A stretch of DNA of 64,000 nucleotides from Pseudomonas sp. MYb60 (lineage in GTDB: Bacteria; Pseudomonadota; Gammaproteobacteria; Pseudomonadales; Pseudomonadaceae), in NCBI RefSeq assembly GCF_002979555.1, contig NZ_PCOZ01000003.1:248001-312000 (forward strand), given 5' to 3'. The notes below the pieces were generated by a model. It was given only the letters and a program-made list of their open reading frames with translations. It had not been told where the DNA came from and searched no databases. The number at the start of each line of letters is the position of its first letter. Position 1 is the first letter of the stretch. Position numbers and translations under genes: made by a program. Below are positions 36,488 to 46,795 of this stretch, piece after piece.

Positions 36488-37252
36488 TCAGAGTGCGGTG
36501 TAGCCGTTGTCGACGAACAGGTGGGTGCCATTGACGAAGCTGGCGTCATCACTGGCCAGGAACAGTGCGGCCTTGGCGACTTCGGACGGTTCGCACAGGC
36601 GTCCTTGCATGGCGCTGATGGCCTCGTCGGAGGCGTCCACACCCAGGCCGCGCAGCAGGTCCAACTCCCGCTGGCCGTGCGCGGTGGCGATGAAGCCCGG
36701 GCAAAGGGCGTTGCTGCGGATGTTGCGATCACGAAACTCCACCGCGATGGCCCGCGCGAACATGTGGCACGCGCCTTTGGTGGTGCAATACAGCACTTCC
36801 ATCGGCGTGCCGACCACGGCGGAAATGGACGACGTAGAAATGACACTGCCCCCACCCGCCTCGATCATGCCGGGCAGCACGGCCTTGGTGACGAGGAACA
36901 TGCTCTTGACGTTGATGCTCATCAGGCGATCCCAGTCCGACTCGGCGGTTTCCAGGAACGGCCCGGCAGCAATGGTGCCGGCGTGGTTCATCAGCACCGT
37001 GATAGCGCCAAAGCGCTGTTCGGCCAACCTGACCGAGCGGTGCACCTGATCGGCCACTGACACATCGGTGGGCAGGAAATACGCACTGCCACCCTCGGCA
37101 TTGATCCGCGCGGCCACCGCTTCGCCGTCGCTGGTGGGCAGGTCCAGAATTGCCACCTTGGCCCCTTCCTGCGCAAACAGCTGGGACACCGCCAGGCCAC
37201 AACCGCCTGCCCCGCCGCTGACCAATGCCACCTTGCCCTGTAATCGTCCCAT
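36488..37252 (-). CDS. short-chain dehydrogenase/reductase
   Basis: 254-residue classical SDR. Cofactor motif SGGAGGCG (12-19), acidic residue D37 in ILDLPTSD favouring NAD(H), NHAG, catalytic Ser in STSSISAVVG and YCTTK with the Tyr-Lys pair. Ends TSFVNGTHLFVDNGY-like as in the family. It precedes the EutH-like gene by 81 bases on the same strand, so the two may form one pathway (oxidation of an amino alcohol is a guess). Confidence 0.85.
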   Translation of the reverse strand: MGRLQGKVALVSGGAGGCGLAVSQLFAQEGAKVAILDLPTSDGEAVAARINAEGGSAYFLPTDVSVADQVHRSVRLAEQRFGAITVLMNHAGTIAAGPFLETAESDWDRLMSINVKSMFLVTKAVLPGMIEAGGGSVISTSSISAVVGTPMEVLYCTTKGACHMFARAIAVEFRDRNIRSNALCPGFIATAHGQRELDLLRGLGVDASDEAISAMQGRLCEPSEVAKAALFLASDDASFVNGTHLFVDNGYTAL

Positions 37253-37342
37253 GTGTCGCTCCTCGTTGATAAGCCAGGTAAACCCCGGAAGGGAAGCTAA
37301 ACGAGGGGGGCCAAAGGGTCCATATATCGGCCGGTATACACG

Positions 37343-38113
37343 TCAGTGGTGGGCTTCACGATAGTGGCGCGGGGTGAAACCCGTGGAGGCCTTGAACTGG
37401 CGGGTGAAGGCGCTGTGGTCGGTGTAGCCGCATTGCAGGGCAACGTCGGTGATCGCAAGGTCAGTCTGCAATAACCGGTGCGCGTGTTCGAGGCGCACCT
37501 TCTGGATCATCTGCCGGGGCGTCAGGTGGAATACGCGCTTGCAGTAGCGCTCCAGTTGCGCCACGGAAATCCCCGCGATCCGGGTCAATTCCCCCAGTGT
37601 CACGCGCCGGTGGAAGTGCGTGCGGATGTGTGTGTCCACCGCCGCCAGGCGTTGGTAGGCCGGGTGCGACTCGCTGGCGGTTTGCAGGTCTACCGAGATG
37701 CCGGCCAGCCCAATGATTGCACCATTGTGGTCGTACAGCGGCCATTTGTGGGTCAGGCACCAACCGGGCTCGCGGGTGCCGTAGAGGTGCAGTTTAAGCT
37801 GATCCTCCAGCACCAATCCCTCCTCCAGCACGCGCCGGTCCTGTTCGGTGTAGCCCGGGCCCAACTGGGCGGGGAACACTTCGGCACTGGTCTTGCCCAG
37901 CAGCGGTTGCAACTGCTTGAGGCCGCACCGTTGCACCAACGTGCGGTTGGCCAGCACGTAGCGGGCGTGCAGGTCCTTGATGAAAATCGCCGCATTGGGG
38001 ATCACATCCAGCATCGGCAGCAACTGCATGACGCCCACCAGCACCTGCTCGATGCTGTGGGGCCGACTCGCCTCGCTCCCTTGGCAAAGGGTCGCAAACG
38101 CGCTGTGCATCAT
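37343..38113 (-). CDS. PAS-containing AraC family regulator
   Basis: 256 residues. PAS domain (about 30-140, MLDVIPNAAIFIKDLHARYVLAN) followed by AraC HTH pairs (VTLGELTRIAGISVAQLERYCKRVF and ITDVALQCGYTDHSAFTRQFKASTGFTPRHYR). GAGGGGA nine bases before ATG 38113 fixes the start. It is divergent from the permease that opens the hydroxyproline genes, a typical position for their activator. Confidence 0.88.
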   Translation of the reverse strand: MMHSAFATLCQGSEASRPHSIEQVLVGVMQLLPMLDVIPNAAIFIKDLHARYVLANRTLVQRCGLKQLQPLLGKTSAEVFPAQLGPGYTEQDRRVLEEGLVLEDQLKLHLYGTREPGWCLTHKWPLYDHNGAIIGLAGISVDLQTASESHPAYQRLAAVDTHIRTHFHRRVTLGELTRIAGISVAQLERYCKRVFHLTPRQMIQKVRLEHAHRLLQTDLAITDVALQCGYTDHSAFTRQFKASTGFTPRHYREAHH

Positions 38114-38300
38114 GGTGTTTTTCCCCTCTTGAGCGCTCGGACGCGTAGCAGATTGCACCATGCCGCAACCGCTGTCGAGCGACGCAAACTGTGCTGATTT
38201 CGTCATCGAAGCCGGCAAAAAACATCAATCGCCGCGCCGCCCATGGGTTCACTGTATCGCCACTGCATGCCTACCCAATAACTCACAAGAAGGCGACGCT

Positions 38301-39926
38301 ATGTCAGGTCAAGGCAAGTTCAAGAAACAGCTCTCACTGATGGACCTTACGTTTATCGGCCTGGGCGCCATCTTCGGTTCCGGCTGGTTGTTCGCGGCCA
38401 GCCACGTGTCGGCGATTGCCGGCCCCGCAGGGATTTTTTCCTGGTTGCTCGGCGGTTTCGCAGTGCTGCTCTTGGGCATCGTGTACTGCGAGCTCGGTGC
38501 CGCGTTACCACGTGCCGGCGGTGTGGTGCGTTACCCGGTGTACTCCCACGGCCCGCTGTTGGGCTACTTGATGGGCTTCATCACGCTGATCGCGTTTTCC
38601 AGCCTGGTGGCCATCGAGGTGGTCGCCTCGCGTCAATACGCAGCGGCCTGGTTTCCCGAGCTGACCAAGGTCGGCTCCAGCGACCCCACGGTCCTTGGCT
38701 GGCTGGTGCAATTCGCCCTGCTGTGCCTGTTTTTCGTGCTCAATTACCGCAGCGTGAAGACCTTCGCCATCGCCAACAACCTGGTGAGCGTGTTCAAATT
38801 CATCGTGCCGTTGCTGGTGATCGGCGTGCTGTTCACCTTCTTCAAACCGGCAAACTTCCAGGTCCACGGCTTCGCCCCGTTCGGCCTGTCGGGCATCGAG
38901 ATGGCAGTTTCGGCCGGTGGCGTGATCTTCGCTTACCTGGGCCTCACGCCGATCATCTCGGTGGCCAGTGAGGTGAAGAACCCGCAACGCACCATTCCCA
39001 TCGCATTGATCCTTTCGGTGCTGCTCTCTACCGCCATCTATGTGCTGCTGCAAACGGCGTTCCTCGGCGGCGTCCCCACCGAAATGCTCGCCAACGGCTG
39101 GGCCGGCATCAGCAAGGAGTTGGCGCTGCCCTATCGCGATATCGCCCTGGCGCTGGGCGTCGGCTGGCTGGCGTACCTGGTAGTGGCCGATGCGGTGATC
39201 TCCCCCAGCGGCTGCGGCAACATCTACATGAACGCCACGCCCCGGGTGGTGTACGGCTGGGCGCAGACCGGTACGTTCTTCAAGATCTTCACGCGCATCG
39301 ACGAGAAGTCCGGCATCCCGCGCCCTGCCCTGTGGCTGACGTTTGCCCTGTCGGTGTTCTGGACGCTGCCGTTCCCGTCCTGGGAAGCGCTGATCAATGT
39401 GGTGTCTGCTGCGCTGATCCTCAGCTACGCCGTCGCCCCGGTCACCGTCGCCGCGCTGCGCCGCAATGCACCGGACATGGCGCGGCCGTTCCGGGTCAAG
39501 GGCATGGCGGTGCTGGGCCCGCTGTCGTTCATCATCGCGGCGCTGATCGTGTACTGGTCAGGCTGGAACACCGTGTCCTGGCTGCTCGGCCTGCAGATCC
39601 TGATGTTCGGGGTGTACCTGCTGTGCGCCCGCTGGGTGCCGACCGCGCACCTGAACCTCAAGCAGCAGGTGCGCTCGTCGGCCTGGCTGATCGGCTTCTA
39701 CGCGGTGACGATCCTGCTGTCCAAGCTCGGCAGTTTCGGTGGCATCGGCGTGATCAGCCATCCGTTCGACACCCTGGTGGTCGCCGCCTGTGCACTGGGC
39801 ATCTACTACTGGGGCGCCGCTACCGGCGTGCCGGCCCATTTGGTGCGCCTGGAAAACGAAGACGACGAAAGCGAAGCGATCGCCGAACCGCGCTTCACCG
39901 CCCCGCTCACCCCAGCCACAAACTGA
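38301..39926 (+). CDS. APC family amino acid permease
   Basis: 541 residues, about twelve membrane spans. APC start GLGAIFGSGWLFAASHV (about 21-37) with GSGW replacing the usual GTGI, and the ISVASEVKNPQRTIPIALI segment. It heads the hydroxyproline operon with a 12-base gap to the epimerase, so it probably imports trans-4-hydroxy-L-proline or a proline betaine relative. Start at 38301 is supported by GAAGGCGAC. Confidence 0.88.
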   Translation: MSGQGKFKKQLSLMDLTFIGLGAIFGSGWLFAASHVSAIAGPAGIFSWLLGGFAVLLLGIVYCELGAALPRAGGVVRYPVYSHGPLLGYLMGFITLIAFSSLVAIEVVASRQYAAAWFPELTKVGSSDPTVLGWLVQFALLCLFFVLNYRSVKTFAIANNLVSVFKFIVPLLVIGVLFTFFKPANFQVHGFAPFGLSGIEMAVSAGGVIFAYLGLTPIISVASEVKNPQRTIPIALILSVLLSTAIYVLLQTAFLGGVPTEMLANGWAGISKELALPYRDIALALGVGWLAYLVVADAVISPSGCGNIYMNATPRVVYGWAQTGTFFKIFTRIDEKSGIPRPALWLTFALSVFWTLPFPSWEALINVVSAALILSYAVAPVTVAALRRNAPDMARPFRVKGMAVLGPLSFIIAALIVYWSGWNTVSWLLGLQILMFGVYLLCARWVPTAHLNLKQQVRSSAWLIGFYAVTILLSKLGSFGGIGVISHPFDTLVVAACALGIYYWGAATGVPAHLVRLENEDDESEAIAEPRFTAPLTPATN

Positions 39927-39938
39927 TTGGAGCCCTTT

Positions 39939-40865
39939 ATGAAGCGATTGCATGTGATCGACTCCCACACCGGCGGCGAACCGACGCGCCTGGTGCTCGA
40001 TGGCTTCCCCGCGCTGACCGGCGCGACCCTCGCCGACCAACTGCACAGCCTGCGCACCGACCATGACCACTGGCGCCGCGCCTGCCTGCTCGAACCGCGC
40101 GGCAACGATGTGCTGGTGGGCGCGCTGTACTGCCCGCCCGTCACCCCGGGCGCGACCTGCGGCGTGATCTTCTTCAACAACGCCGGTTACCTGGGTATGT
40201 GCGGCCACGGCACCATTGGCCTCGTCGCATCGTTGCACCACCTGGGCCGCATCGCGCCGGGTGATCACACGTTTGACACGCCCGTAGGCGCTGTCGTCGC
40301 GACCTTGCATGAGGACGGCGCCGTCACCCTGGGCAACGTGCCCTCCTATCGCTATCGCCAACAGGTGTCGGTCGAGGTTCCGGGGCATGGCGGGGTGCAC
40401 GGTGATATCGCCTGGGGCGGCAACTGGTTCTTCCTGGTGTCCGAGCACGGCCAGCGCCTGGACATGGACAACGTCGACACCCTCACCGACTACACCTGGG
40501 CGATGCTCAAGGCCCTGGAAGACCAGGGCATTCGCGGCGCCGACGGGGCGGTGATCGACCATGTCGAGCTGTTCGCCGACGACGCCCACGCCGACAGCCG
40601 CAACTTCGTGATGTGCCCCGGCAAGGCCTACGACCGTTCACCCTGCGGCACCGGCACCAGCGCCAAACTCGCCTGCCTGGCCGCCGATGGAAAACTGGCG
40701 CCCGGTGCACCCTGGATTCAAGCCAGCATCACCGGCAGCCAGTTCGAAGGCCGCTATGAATGGGACGGTGAACGCGTCCGCCCTTTCATCACTGGCCGCG
40801 CCTACATGACCGCCGACAGCACCCTGCTGATCGACGAGCAGGACCCCTTCGCCTGGGGCATCTGA
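39939..40865 (+). CDS. 4-hydroxyproline 2-epimerase
   Basis: 308 residues of the proline racemase fold. Both catalytic cysteines are present: C88 in MCGHGTIG and C236 in SPCGTGTSA, which marks an epimerase and not the Thr-type dehydratase. [10 protein letters not shown] at the start is the family hallmark. It converts trans-4-hydroxy-L-proline into cis-4-hydroxy-D-proline, the first step of the pathway (LhpA role). Confidence 0.93.
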   Translation: MKRLHVIDSHTGGEPTRLVLDGFPALTGATLADQLHSLRTDHDHWRRACLLEPRGNDVLVGALYCPPVTPGATCGVIFFNNAGYLGMCGHGTIGLVASLHHLGRIAPGDHTFDTPVGAVVATLHEDGAVTLGNVPSYRYRQQVSVEVPGHGGVHGDIAWGGNWFFLVSEHGQRLDMDNVDTLTDYTWAMLKALEDQGIRGADGAVIDHVELFADDAHADSRNFVMCPGKAYDRSPCGTGTSAKLACLAADGKLAPGAPWIQASITGSQFEGRYEWDGERVRPFITGRAYMTADSTLLIDEQDPFAWGI

Positions 40866-40901
40866 GCCTCAACCCATTGAACGTTCCAAGGAGTTAGAAC
40901 A

Positions 40902-41849
40902 ATGAGCGACAACATCTTTACCGGCTGCATCCCGGCCCTGATGACCCCGTGCACCCCCGAGCGCAAGCCGGACTTCGACGCGCTGGTGGCCAAGGGTCGC
41001 GAACTGATCGATGCAGGCATGAGCGCTGTGGTGTATTGCGGTTCCATGGGCGACTGGCCGTTGCTCACCGATGCCGAGCGCCAGGAAGGCGTGGCCCGCC
41101 TGGTCGCCGCTGGCGTGCCGACCATCGTCGGCACCGGCGCGGTGAACAGCCGTGAGGCAGTGGCCCATGCGGCCCACGCGGCCAAAGTCGGTGCGCATGG
41201 CCTGATGGTGATTCCGCGCGTGCTGTCCCGAGGCGCCTCCGCCACCGCGCAAAAGGCGCACTTCTCGGCCATCCTCAAGGCCGCGCCGAACTTGCCGGCG
41301 GTGATCTACAACAGCCCCTACTACGGCTTCGCCACCCGCGCCGAGCTGTTCTTCGAACTGCGCCGCGAGCACCCGAACCTGATCGGCTTCAAGGAGTTCG
41401 GCGGCGGCGCCGACCTGCGCTACGCCGCCGAACACATCACGTCCCAGGACGACAACGTGACCCTGATGGTGGGCGTCGATACCCAGGTGGTGCACGGTTT
41501 CGTCAACTGCAACGCCACCGGCGCCATCACCGGCATCGGCAACGCCTTGCCCCGCGAAGTCCTGCAACTGGTGGCCCTGAGCAAAAAAGCCGCCAAGGGC
41601 GATGCCAAGGCCCGCCGCCAGGCCCGTGAACTGGAAGCTGCGCTGGCGGTGCTGTCGTCCTTCGACGAAGGCTGCGACCTGGTGCTGTACTACAAGCACC
41701 TGATGGTACTCAACGGCGACCAGGGCTATGCGCTGCACTTCAACGAAACCGACGTGCTCAGCGATGCGCAGCGTCGTTACGCCGAACACCAGTACGCGCT
41801 GTTCCGCCAGTGGTACGCCAACTGGTCGGCCGAGCAGAACGTCGACTGA
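40902..41849 (+). CDS. pyrroline-4-hydroxy-2-carboxylate deaminase (DHDPS family)
   Basis: 315-residue TIM barrel of the DapA family. Tyr in VIYNSPYYG and the Schiff-base Lys in LIGFKEFGG are present. Within the hydroxyproline cluster this role (LhpC) is to deaminate pyrroline-4-hydroxy-2-carboxylate to 2-oxoglutarate semialdehyde. AAGGAG precedes the ATG, and AACAATGA over the start codon is one base off a Crc/Hfq target motif, a hint of carbon catabolite control. Confidence 0.9.
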   Translation: MSDNIFTGCIPALMTPCTPERKPDFDALVAKGRELIDAGMSAVVYCGSMGDWPLLTDAERQEGVARLVAAGVPTIVGTGAVNSREAVAHAAHAAKVGAHGLMVIPRVLSRGASATAQKAHFSAILKAAPNLPAVIYNSPYYGFATRAELFFELRREHPNLIGFKEFGGGADLRYAAEHITSQDDNVTLMVGVDTQVVHGFVNCNATGAITGIGNALPREVLQLVALSKKAAKGDAKARRQARELEAALAVLSSFDEGCDLVLYYKHLMVLNGDQGYALHFNETDVLSDAQRRYAEHQYALFRQWYANWSAEQNVD

Positions 41850-41907
41850 TGCCGAGCGTGCCGCTGTGCCTTGCGCAGCGGCCAACCCCTTTTTCCAGGA
41901 CGATCCC

Positions 41908-43479
41908 ATGACTCTGACGGGCAAGATGCTGATCGGTCAGCAATCCCTTTCCGGTAATCGCGAAGCGATCCGGGCCATCAATCCCGCCACCGATACTGCA
42001 TTGGAGCCCGCTTATGCGGGCGGCAGCGCGGAACACGTCGACCACGCCTGCGCCCTGGCCTGGGCGGCGTTTGACGGGTATCGCGAAACGACACTGGAGA
42101 CGCGCGCGACCTTCCTTGAAAGCATCGCCACGCACATCGAAGCATTGGGCGACGAACTGATCGAACGCGCCGTCGAAGAGACCGGCCTGCCGCAGGCGCG
42201 CATCCAGGGTGAGCGCGGCCGCACCTGCGGGCAATTGCGCACCTTCGCCCGCACCGTGCGTGCCGGTGAATGGCTGGACGTGCGTGTCGACAGCGCACAA
42301 CCACAACGCCAACCCATGCCGCGCCCGGACTTGCGTCAGCGCCATATCGCGCTGGGCCCGGTGGCGGTGTTCGGGGCGAGTAATTTCCCCCTGGCCTTTT
42401 CCGTCGCCGGCGGCGATACCGCCTCCGCATTGGCCGCCGGTTGCCCGGTGGTGGTAAAAGCGCACGGCGCCCACCCCGGCACCAGTGAACTGGTCGGACG
42501 CGCGGTGGCGCGGGCAGTCAAGGACTGCGGGCTGCCTGAGGGTGTGTTCTCGCTGTTGTACGGTTCGGGTCAGGAAGTCGGCATTGCCCTGGTCACCGAC
42601 CCGCGAATCAAGGCAGTCGGTTTTACCGGCTCACGCAGCGGCGGTATCGCGCTGACCAAGGCGGCGCAGGCTCGCCCGGAGCCGATCCCGGTGTACGCGG
42701 AGATGAGTTCGATCAACCCGGTGTATCTGTTTCCGGCGGCGCTCGAAGCGCGTGCAGAAGCCTTGGCCCAAGGATTTGTCGCATCGTTGACCCAGGGCGC
42801 GGGGCAGTTCTGTACCAATCCTGGGCTGGTGATTGCGGTCAAAGGCGCGGCGCTGGACCGGTTTATCAGCGAGGCCAGCACGCACCTGCCCGCGTGTGCC
42901 GCGCAGACCATGCTCACGCCGGGTATCTACAAGGCGTATGACGCTGGCGTCAGCGCGTTGAGCCAGTACGCGCAGGTCGCGGCCACAGGCCAGGCGGCGC
43001 AGGGCCCGAACCAGGGCCGGGCGCATCTGTTCGTGACCGAGGCCAAGGCCTTCTTGACCCATGAGCAGTTGCAAGCCGAGGTGTTCGGCTCGGCGTCCTT
43101 GGTGGTGGTGTGCAGCGATGCCGCTGAAGTACGCGAGGTGAGCGAGCACCTGGACGGTCAACTGACCGCCACCTTGCATCTGGACGAAGCCGACCTGACC
43201 AACGCCAGGTCGCTGCTGCCGGTACTGGAACGCAAGGCCGGTCGCCTGCTGGTCAACGGCTGGCCGACTGGGGTGGAAGTCTGTGATGCCATGGTCCACG
43301 GCGGCCCCTTCCCCGCGACCTCGGACCCGCGCAGCACCTCGGTGGGCACCGCCGCAATCCACCGTTTCCTGCGACCGGTGTGCTATCAGGATTTCCCGGA
43401 CGGGTTGCTGCCCGAAGCGCTGCAACACGGCAATCCCTTGTCGCTGCGACGTTTGCTCGACGGCCAGAGAGAGGCCTGA
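41908..43479 (+). CDS. 2-oxoglutarate semialdehyde dehydrogenase (NADP)
   Basis: 523 residues, aldehyde dehydrogenase fold. Catalytic Glu in [10 protein letters not shown], catalytic Cys in [13 protein letters not shown](P) motif GFTGSRSGG. The GQFCTNPG form is typical of 2-oxoglutarate semialdehyde dehydrogenases (LhpG/AraE group). Last step of the pathway, giving 2-oxoglutarate for the TCA cycle. Three bases separate it from the next ATG. Confidence 0.9.
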   Translation: MTLTGKMLIGQQSLSGNREAIRAINPATDTALEPAYAGGSAEHVDHACALAWAAFDGYRETTLETRATFLESIATHIEALGDELIERAVEETGLPQARIQGERGRTCGQLRTFARTVRAGEWLDVRVDSAQPQRQPMPRPDLRQRHIALGPVAVFGASNFPLAFSVAGGDTASALAAGCPVVVKAHGAHPGTSELVGRAVARAVKDCGLPEGVFSLLYGSGQEVGIALVTDPRIKAVGFTGSRSGGIALTKAAQARPEPIPVYAEMSSINPVYLFPAALEARAEALAQGFVASLTQGAGQFCTNPGLVIAVKGAALDRFISEASTHLPACAAQTMLTPGIYKAYDAGVSALSQYAQVAATGQAAQGPNQGRAHLFVTEAKAFLTHEQLQAEVFGSASLVVVCSDAAEVREVSEHLDGQLTATLHLDEADLTNARSLLPVLERKAGRLLVNGWPTGVEVCDAMVHGGPFPATSDPRSTSVGTAAIHRFLRPVCYQDFPDGLLPEALQHGNPLSLRRLLDGQREA

Positions 43480-43482
43480 CCC

Positions 43483-44715
43483 ATGTCCGATCCCGATATC
43501 GTAGTGGTGGGTGCCGGCATCGTGGGCGTGGCCTGTGCCCTGGAGCTGGCCCGCCAGGGTAAACGCGTGTGGGTGCTCGACCCGCAGGCGCCGGGCATGG
43601 GGGCGTCCTATGGCAACGCCGGTCACTTGGCGACCGAGCAGGTGTTTCCCATTGCCGACGCGTCGATCCTCAAGCGCCTGCCGGCCATGTTGATGGACCC
43701 CATGGGCCCACTGCGCCTGGACTGGAAATACCTGCCCCGCGCCCTGCCCTGGTTCATGCGCCTGCTGCTCAACCTGCGGCCGGCGCCTTACCGGCGCACG
43801 GTGGCCGGCATTCGTGCGCTCAATGAAGGCAGCCTGGGGGCGTGGCAGCGTTTGCTGGGCAGCCTCGGTCGGCGGGAATTGCTGCGTGAGGAAGGCTCGC
43901 TGCTGGTGTTCGAACGGCCTGGATCCCGCGCGGCACTGGATGGATTGCAACAGCGCATGCAGCAGCAACAAGTGCCGGTGGCGTACTGGTCTGGCGAGGC
44001 AATCCGCAAGGTTGCGCCACAGTTGAGTGAGTCCATCCAGGGCGGCCTGTTTTTCCCGGCGACCGGGCATTTTCTCGACCCCTACCACGTGGTCGATGAG
44101 CTGGTCCAAGCGGCCAAGGCCAACGGCGTGCAGTTCCTGCAACGACGCGTGCTGGATGGGCGGCTGACCGATCACGGCGTAGCGCTGACGACCGACCAAG
44201 GCCCCGTGGACGCCCATCAGGTGCTGATCGCCTGCGGCGCCCACTCCGCCGCACTCACACAAGCCCTCACAGGCGTGAAAATCCCGCTGGACACCGAACG
44301 CGGCTATCACCTGATGCTGCCCCACGAACACCATCGCCTGCCGTTCGCCGTGACCTCACTGGAGCGCAAATTCATCATGACCCCCATGACCGGTGGCCTG
44401 CGCCTGGCCGGCACAGTGGAGTTCGCCGGGCTGGAACGACCGGCGAACATGGAGCGTGCCTGGCAGTTGCACCGGCTGAGCAAGGGACTGTTCCGCGAAG
44501 ACCTGACACCACAAGACGCCACGCCATGGATGGGCTTCCGTCCGTCGCTGCCGGATTCGCTGCCGGTCATTGATCGCGTGTGTGACGGCAAGGTGCTGCT
44601 GGCGTTCGGGCATCAACATTTGGGGCTGACGCAGGCAGCGGTGACGGCGGAGATGGTTGGTCGGCTGGACACGGACAGCTCGGGCGCCAACCCTTACCGG
44701 CTCAACAGATTTTGA
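43483..44715 (+). CDS. FAD-dependent D-amino acid (D-hydroxyproline) dehydrogenase
   Basis: 410-residue DadA-like flavoprotein. FAD site VVVGAGIVGVACALELARQG at residues 7-26 and the C-terminal DSLPVIDRV...FGHQHLGLTQA block that closes on the flavin. In this operon it should oxidise cis-4-hydroxy-D-proline to pyrroline-4-hydroxy-2-carboxylate, the step between epimerase and deaminase. A single-subunit form, unlike the three-subunit enzyme of some pseudomonads. Confidence 0.88.
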   Translation: MSDPDIVVVGAGIVGVACALELARQGKRVWVLDPQAPGMGASYGNAGHLATEQVFPIADASILKRLPAMLMDPMGPLRLDWKYLPRALPWFMRLLLNLRPAPYRRTVAGIRALNEGSLGAWQRLLGSLGRRELLREEGSLLVFERPGSRAALDGLQQRMQQQQVPVAYWSGEAIRKVAPQLSESIQGGLFFPATGHFLDPYHVVDELVQAAKANGVQFLQRRVLDGRLTDHGVALTTDQGPVDAHQVLIACGAHSAALTQALTGVKIPLDTERGYHLMLPHEHHRLPFAVTSLERKFIMTPMTGGLRLAGTVEFAGLERPANMERAWQLHRLSKGLFREDLTPQDATPWMGFRPSLPDSLPVIDRVCDGKVLLAFGHQHLGLTQAAVTAEMVGRLDTDSSGANPYRLNRF

Positions 44716-44758
44716 AGCCGCCATGATGTTCAACGCACACAGGCAAGCGCTTGCAGCT

Positions 44759-45739
44759 CTATTTAACCAACCGCTTCTCCTTCGAGGGGCGATATCCGAA
44801 ATACGAGCTGTAGCACTTGCTGAAATGGCTCGGCGATACAAACCCGCAGGCTACCAGCACTTCAACCTGTGACAGCTCGGTGTGCTGCAGCAAGCGGCGC
44901 GCCTCGGTCACGCGCAATTCCATGTAGTAGCGTTGGGGCGTGGTGCCGAGTTGCTCCTTGAACAGGCGCTCCAGCTGGCGACGGGAACGGCCGGCGTAGA
45001 TGGCGAGTTGGTCGAGTTCCAGGGGCTCTTCGAGGTTGGCGTCCATCAGCTTGACCACTTCGCGCAACGGCGCGCTGACGCTGATGTTTTCGGTGGGCTT
45101 GATACGACGGTAGCGGGATTCCTCGAAGGACAGGATGTCTTCGATGCCTTCCACCAGTGCCTTGCCGTGCAGCTGCTTGATCCAGTCCAGGGCCATGTGG
45201 AACGCACCGGAGGGGCTGGACGCCGTGAGGCGGTCGCGGTCGATCACGTAAGGTTCGCTGGTTACTTGGCTGGCCTTGGAGACTTCCGCCAGTGCCGGGC
45301 GATGTTCGGGATGGATGGCGCATCGGTAGTCTTGCAGCAGGCCGGCACGCCCGAGAAACCAGGCGCCATTCCACAATCCGGCAAGGGTGACACCGCGTTC
45401 GGCCGCACTGTGCAGCAGTTGGATAAAGTCTTCACCGGCCTTGAGTTCGGTGCGAAAACCACCGCAGATCACCAGCAGGTCCAGCTCCTGCAGCGCCGCC
45501 ATATCGAAGCGCGCATCCGGGCGGATGACCAGCCCGAGGTCGCTGACGACTTCCCCATCGCCGCAACCATAGGTGCGCGCGGCGAACAGGTCGGGACGCA
45601 GCAGGTTGGCGGTGACGAAGGTATCGAGCGTCTGGGTGAAGGCCGGCAGGGAAAAATGTTCGAGCAGCAGAAAGCCGACGCGGGTGACCGACGCCGGCTG
45701 AGAAGTTTCGTTGAGGTAGCGCAGGTTCTTGCCTTTCAT
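44759..45739 (-). CDS. GlxA-type AraC family regulator
   Basis: 326 residues. N-terminal DJ-1/PfpI-like domain (about 15-190; VGFLLLEHFSLPAFTQTLD, LLVICGGFRTEL, GLWNGAWFLGRAG) and C-terminal AraC HTH (LDQLAIYAGRSRRQLERLFKEQLGTTPQRYYMELRVTEAR). The group includes ArgR, CdhR and GbdR, which sense arginine, carnitine and glycine betaine. It converges on the hydroxyproline operon and is a second candidate for its control (LhpR-like). Start 45739 or 45766 cannot be settled. Confidence 0.85.
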   Translation of the reverse strand: MKGKNLRYLNETSQPASVTRVGFLLLEHFSLPAFTQTLDTFVTANLLRPDLFAARTYGCGDGEVVSDLGLVIRPDARFDMAALQELDLLVICGGFRTELKAGEDFIQLLHSAAERGVTLAGLWNGAWFLGRAGLLQDYRCAIHPEHRPALAEVSKASQVTSEPYVIDRDRLTASSPSGAFHMALDWIKQLHGKALVEGIEDILSFEESRYRRIKPTENISVSAPLREVVKLMDANLEEPLELDQLAIYAGRSRRQLERLFKEQLGTTPQRYYMELRVTEARRLLQHTELSQVEVLVACGFVSPSHFSKCYSSYFGYRPSKEKRLVK

Positions 45740-45993
45740 GCCACCGCTGAATTGACGTCTTTCCATCGAGGGTTGGCCCACTCTTATTGTTGATGCAATG
45801 GGCGCCATCTTAGGGGGAAATGCGGTGGCTGTCTCAGGCACTGATCTGGATTTGTACCGCGCCCGGCAAAGCCCGTGGCAGAACAGCCGCGACGGCATCT
45901 GATACGGTTTTTTCTTTGCCATCTGAATCTGTATCGAAATGCCCCCAAAGTGGACAATGGCGTCAATCCCACTCCCTTCCCTTCGGAGGCCCC

Positions 45994-46077
45994 ATGACCA
46001 AGATGGCAATTTTCCTGTTCGGCTTTTTGGTATTGACCATCGGCATTGGCTTGCTGGCGACCATTTCGCCGGTGTAA
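45994..46077 (+). CDS. 27-residue single-span membrane peptide
   Basis: ATG at 45994 with a perfect GGAGG five bases upstream, then 27 codons: a short MTKMA start, one hydrophobic span (IFLFGFLVLTIGIGLLATI) and SPV at the end, stop TAA. The ribosome site and clean transmembrane pattern argue for a translated small protein. Role unknown. It converges on the LysE gene with three bases between stops. Confidence 0.6.
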   Translation: MTKMAIFLFGFLVLTIGIGLLATISPV

Positions 46078-46080
46078 GCC

Positions 46081-46683
46081 TCAGCCGGCGAACAGCATCG
46101 GGTACAGCGACAGCACCAGCAACGCGGCCATCGAGCCATTGAACAACCGCAACCAGCGCGGTTCGCGCAGCACATTGCGCAAGCCACTGCCACAGCCGAC
46201 CCACACGCACACACTGGGCAGGTTGACGATGGCGAACACCAGCGCAATCACCAGCACATTGGTGACATACCCTTCGGCCGGCGTGTAGGTGGTGATGGCC
46301 CCGAGCGCCATGATCCAGGCCTTGGGGTTCACCCACTGGAAGGCCGCCGCGCCGAGGAAAGTCATCGGCTTGCCCCTGTCATTATTGCTGTCGGACATGC
46401 CGCCCGCCGTCGCGATCTTCCACGCCAGGTACAGCAAGTACGCCGCGCCGACATAACGCAACGCCGTGTAGGCCCACGGGAACACCTTGAACACCTCCCC
46501 CAGCCCCAGCCCGACCGCAATCACCAGCAGCATGAAGCCGATGCTGATCCCCAGCGCGTGCGGCATGGAACGACGGAAGCCGAAATTCACACCCGATGCG
46601 AGCAACATGGTGTTATTGGGTCCCGGAGTGATCGAAGACACGAAGGCGAACAGCACGAAGGCTGAGAGCAAGCTGGTAGACAT
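46081..46683 (-). CDS. LysE family translocator
   Basis: 200 residues, about six membrane spans. Signature SSITPGPNNTMLLASGVNFGFRRSMPH at residues 14-40 and QWVNPKAWIMALG in the middle. Amino acid or related exporter. An upstream ATG two codons earlier is also possible. Third member of this family in the window; not part of an obvious operon. Confidence 0.85.
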   Translation of the reverse strand: MSTSLLSAFVLFAFVSSITPGPNNTMLLASGVNFGFRRSMPHALGISIGFMLLVIAVGLGLGEVFKVFPWAYTALRYVGAAYLLYLAWKIATAGGMSDSNNDRGKPMTFLGAAAFQWVNPKAWIMALGAITTYTPAEGYVTNVLVIALVFAIVNLPSVCVWVGCGSGLRNVLREPRWLRLFNGSMAALLVLSLYPMLFAG

Positions 46684-46795
46684 GAACATGACGCGGCATC
46701 CAAGCGAGGTGATAGTGCGTCGACAGTAGAGGGTTATGCAGCCCCGCGCCCCGTACAGCCACGCGCAGATGCAGGCGTACACTTTTCAGATCGGT

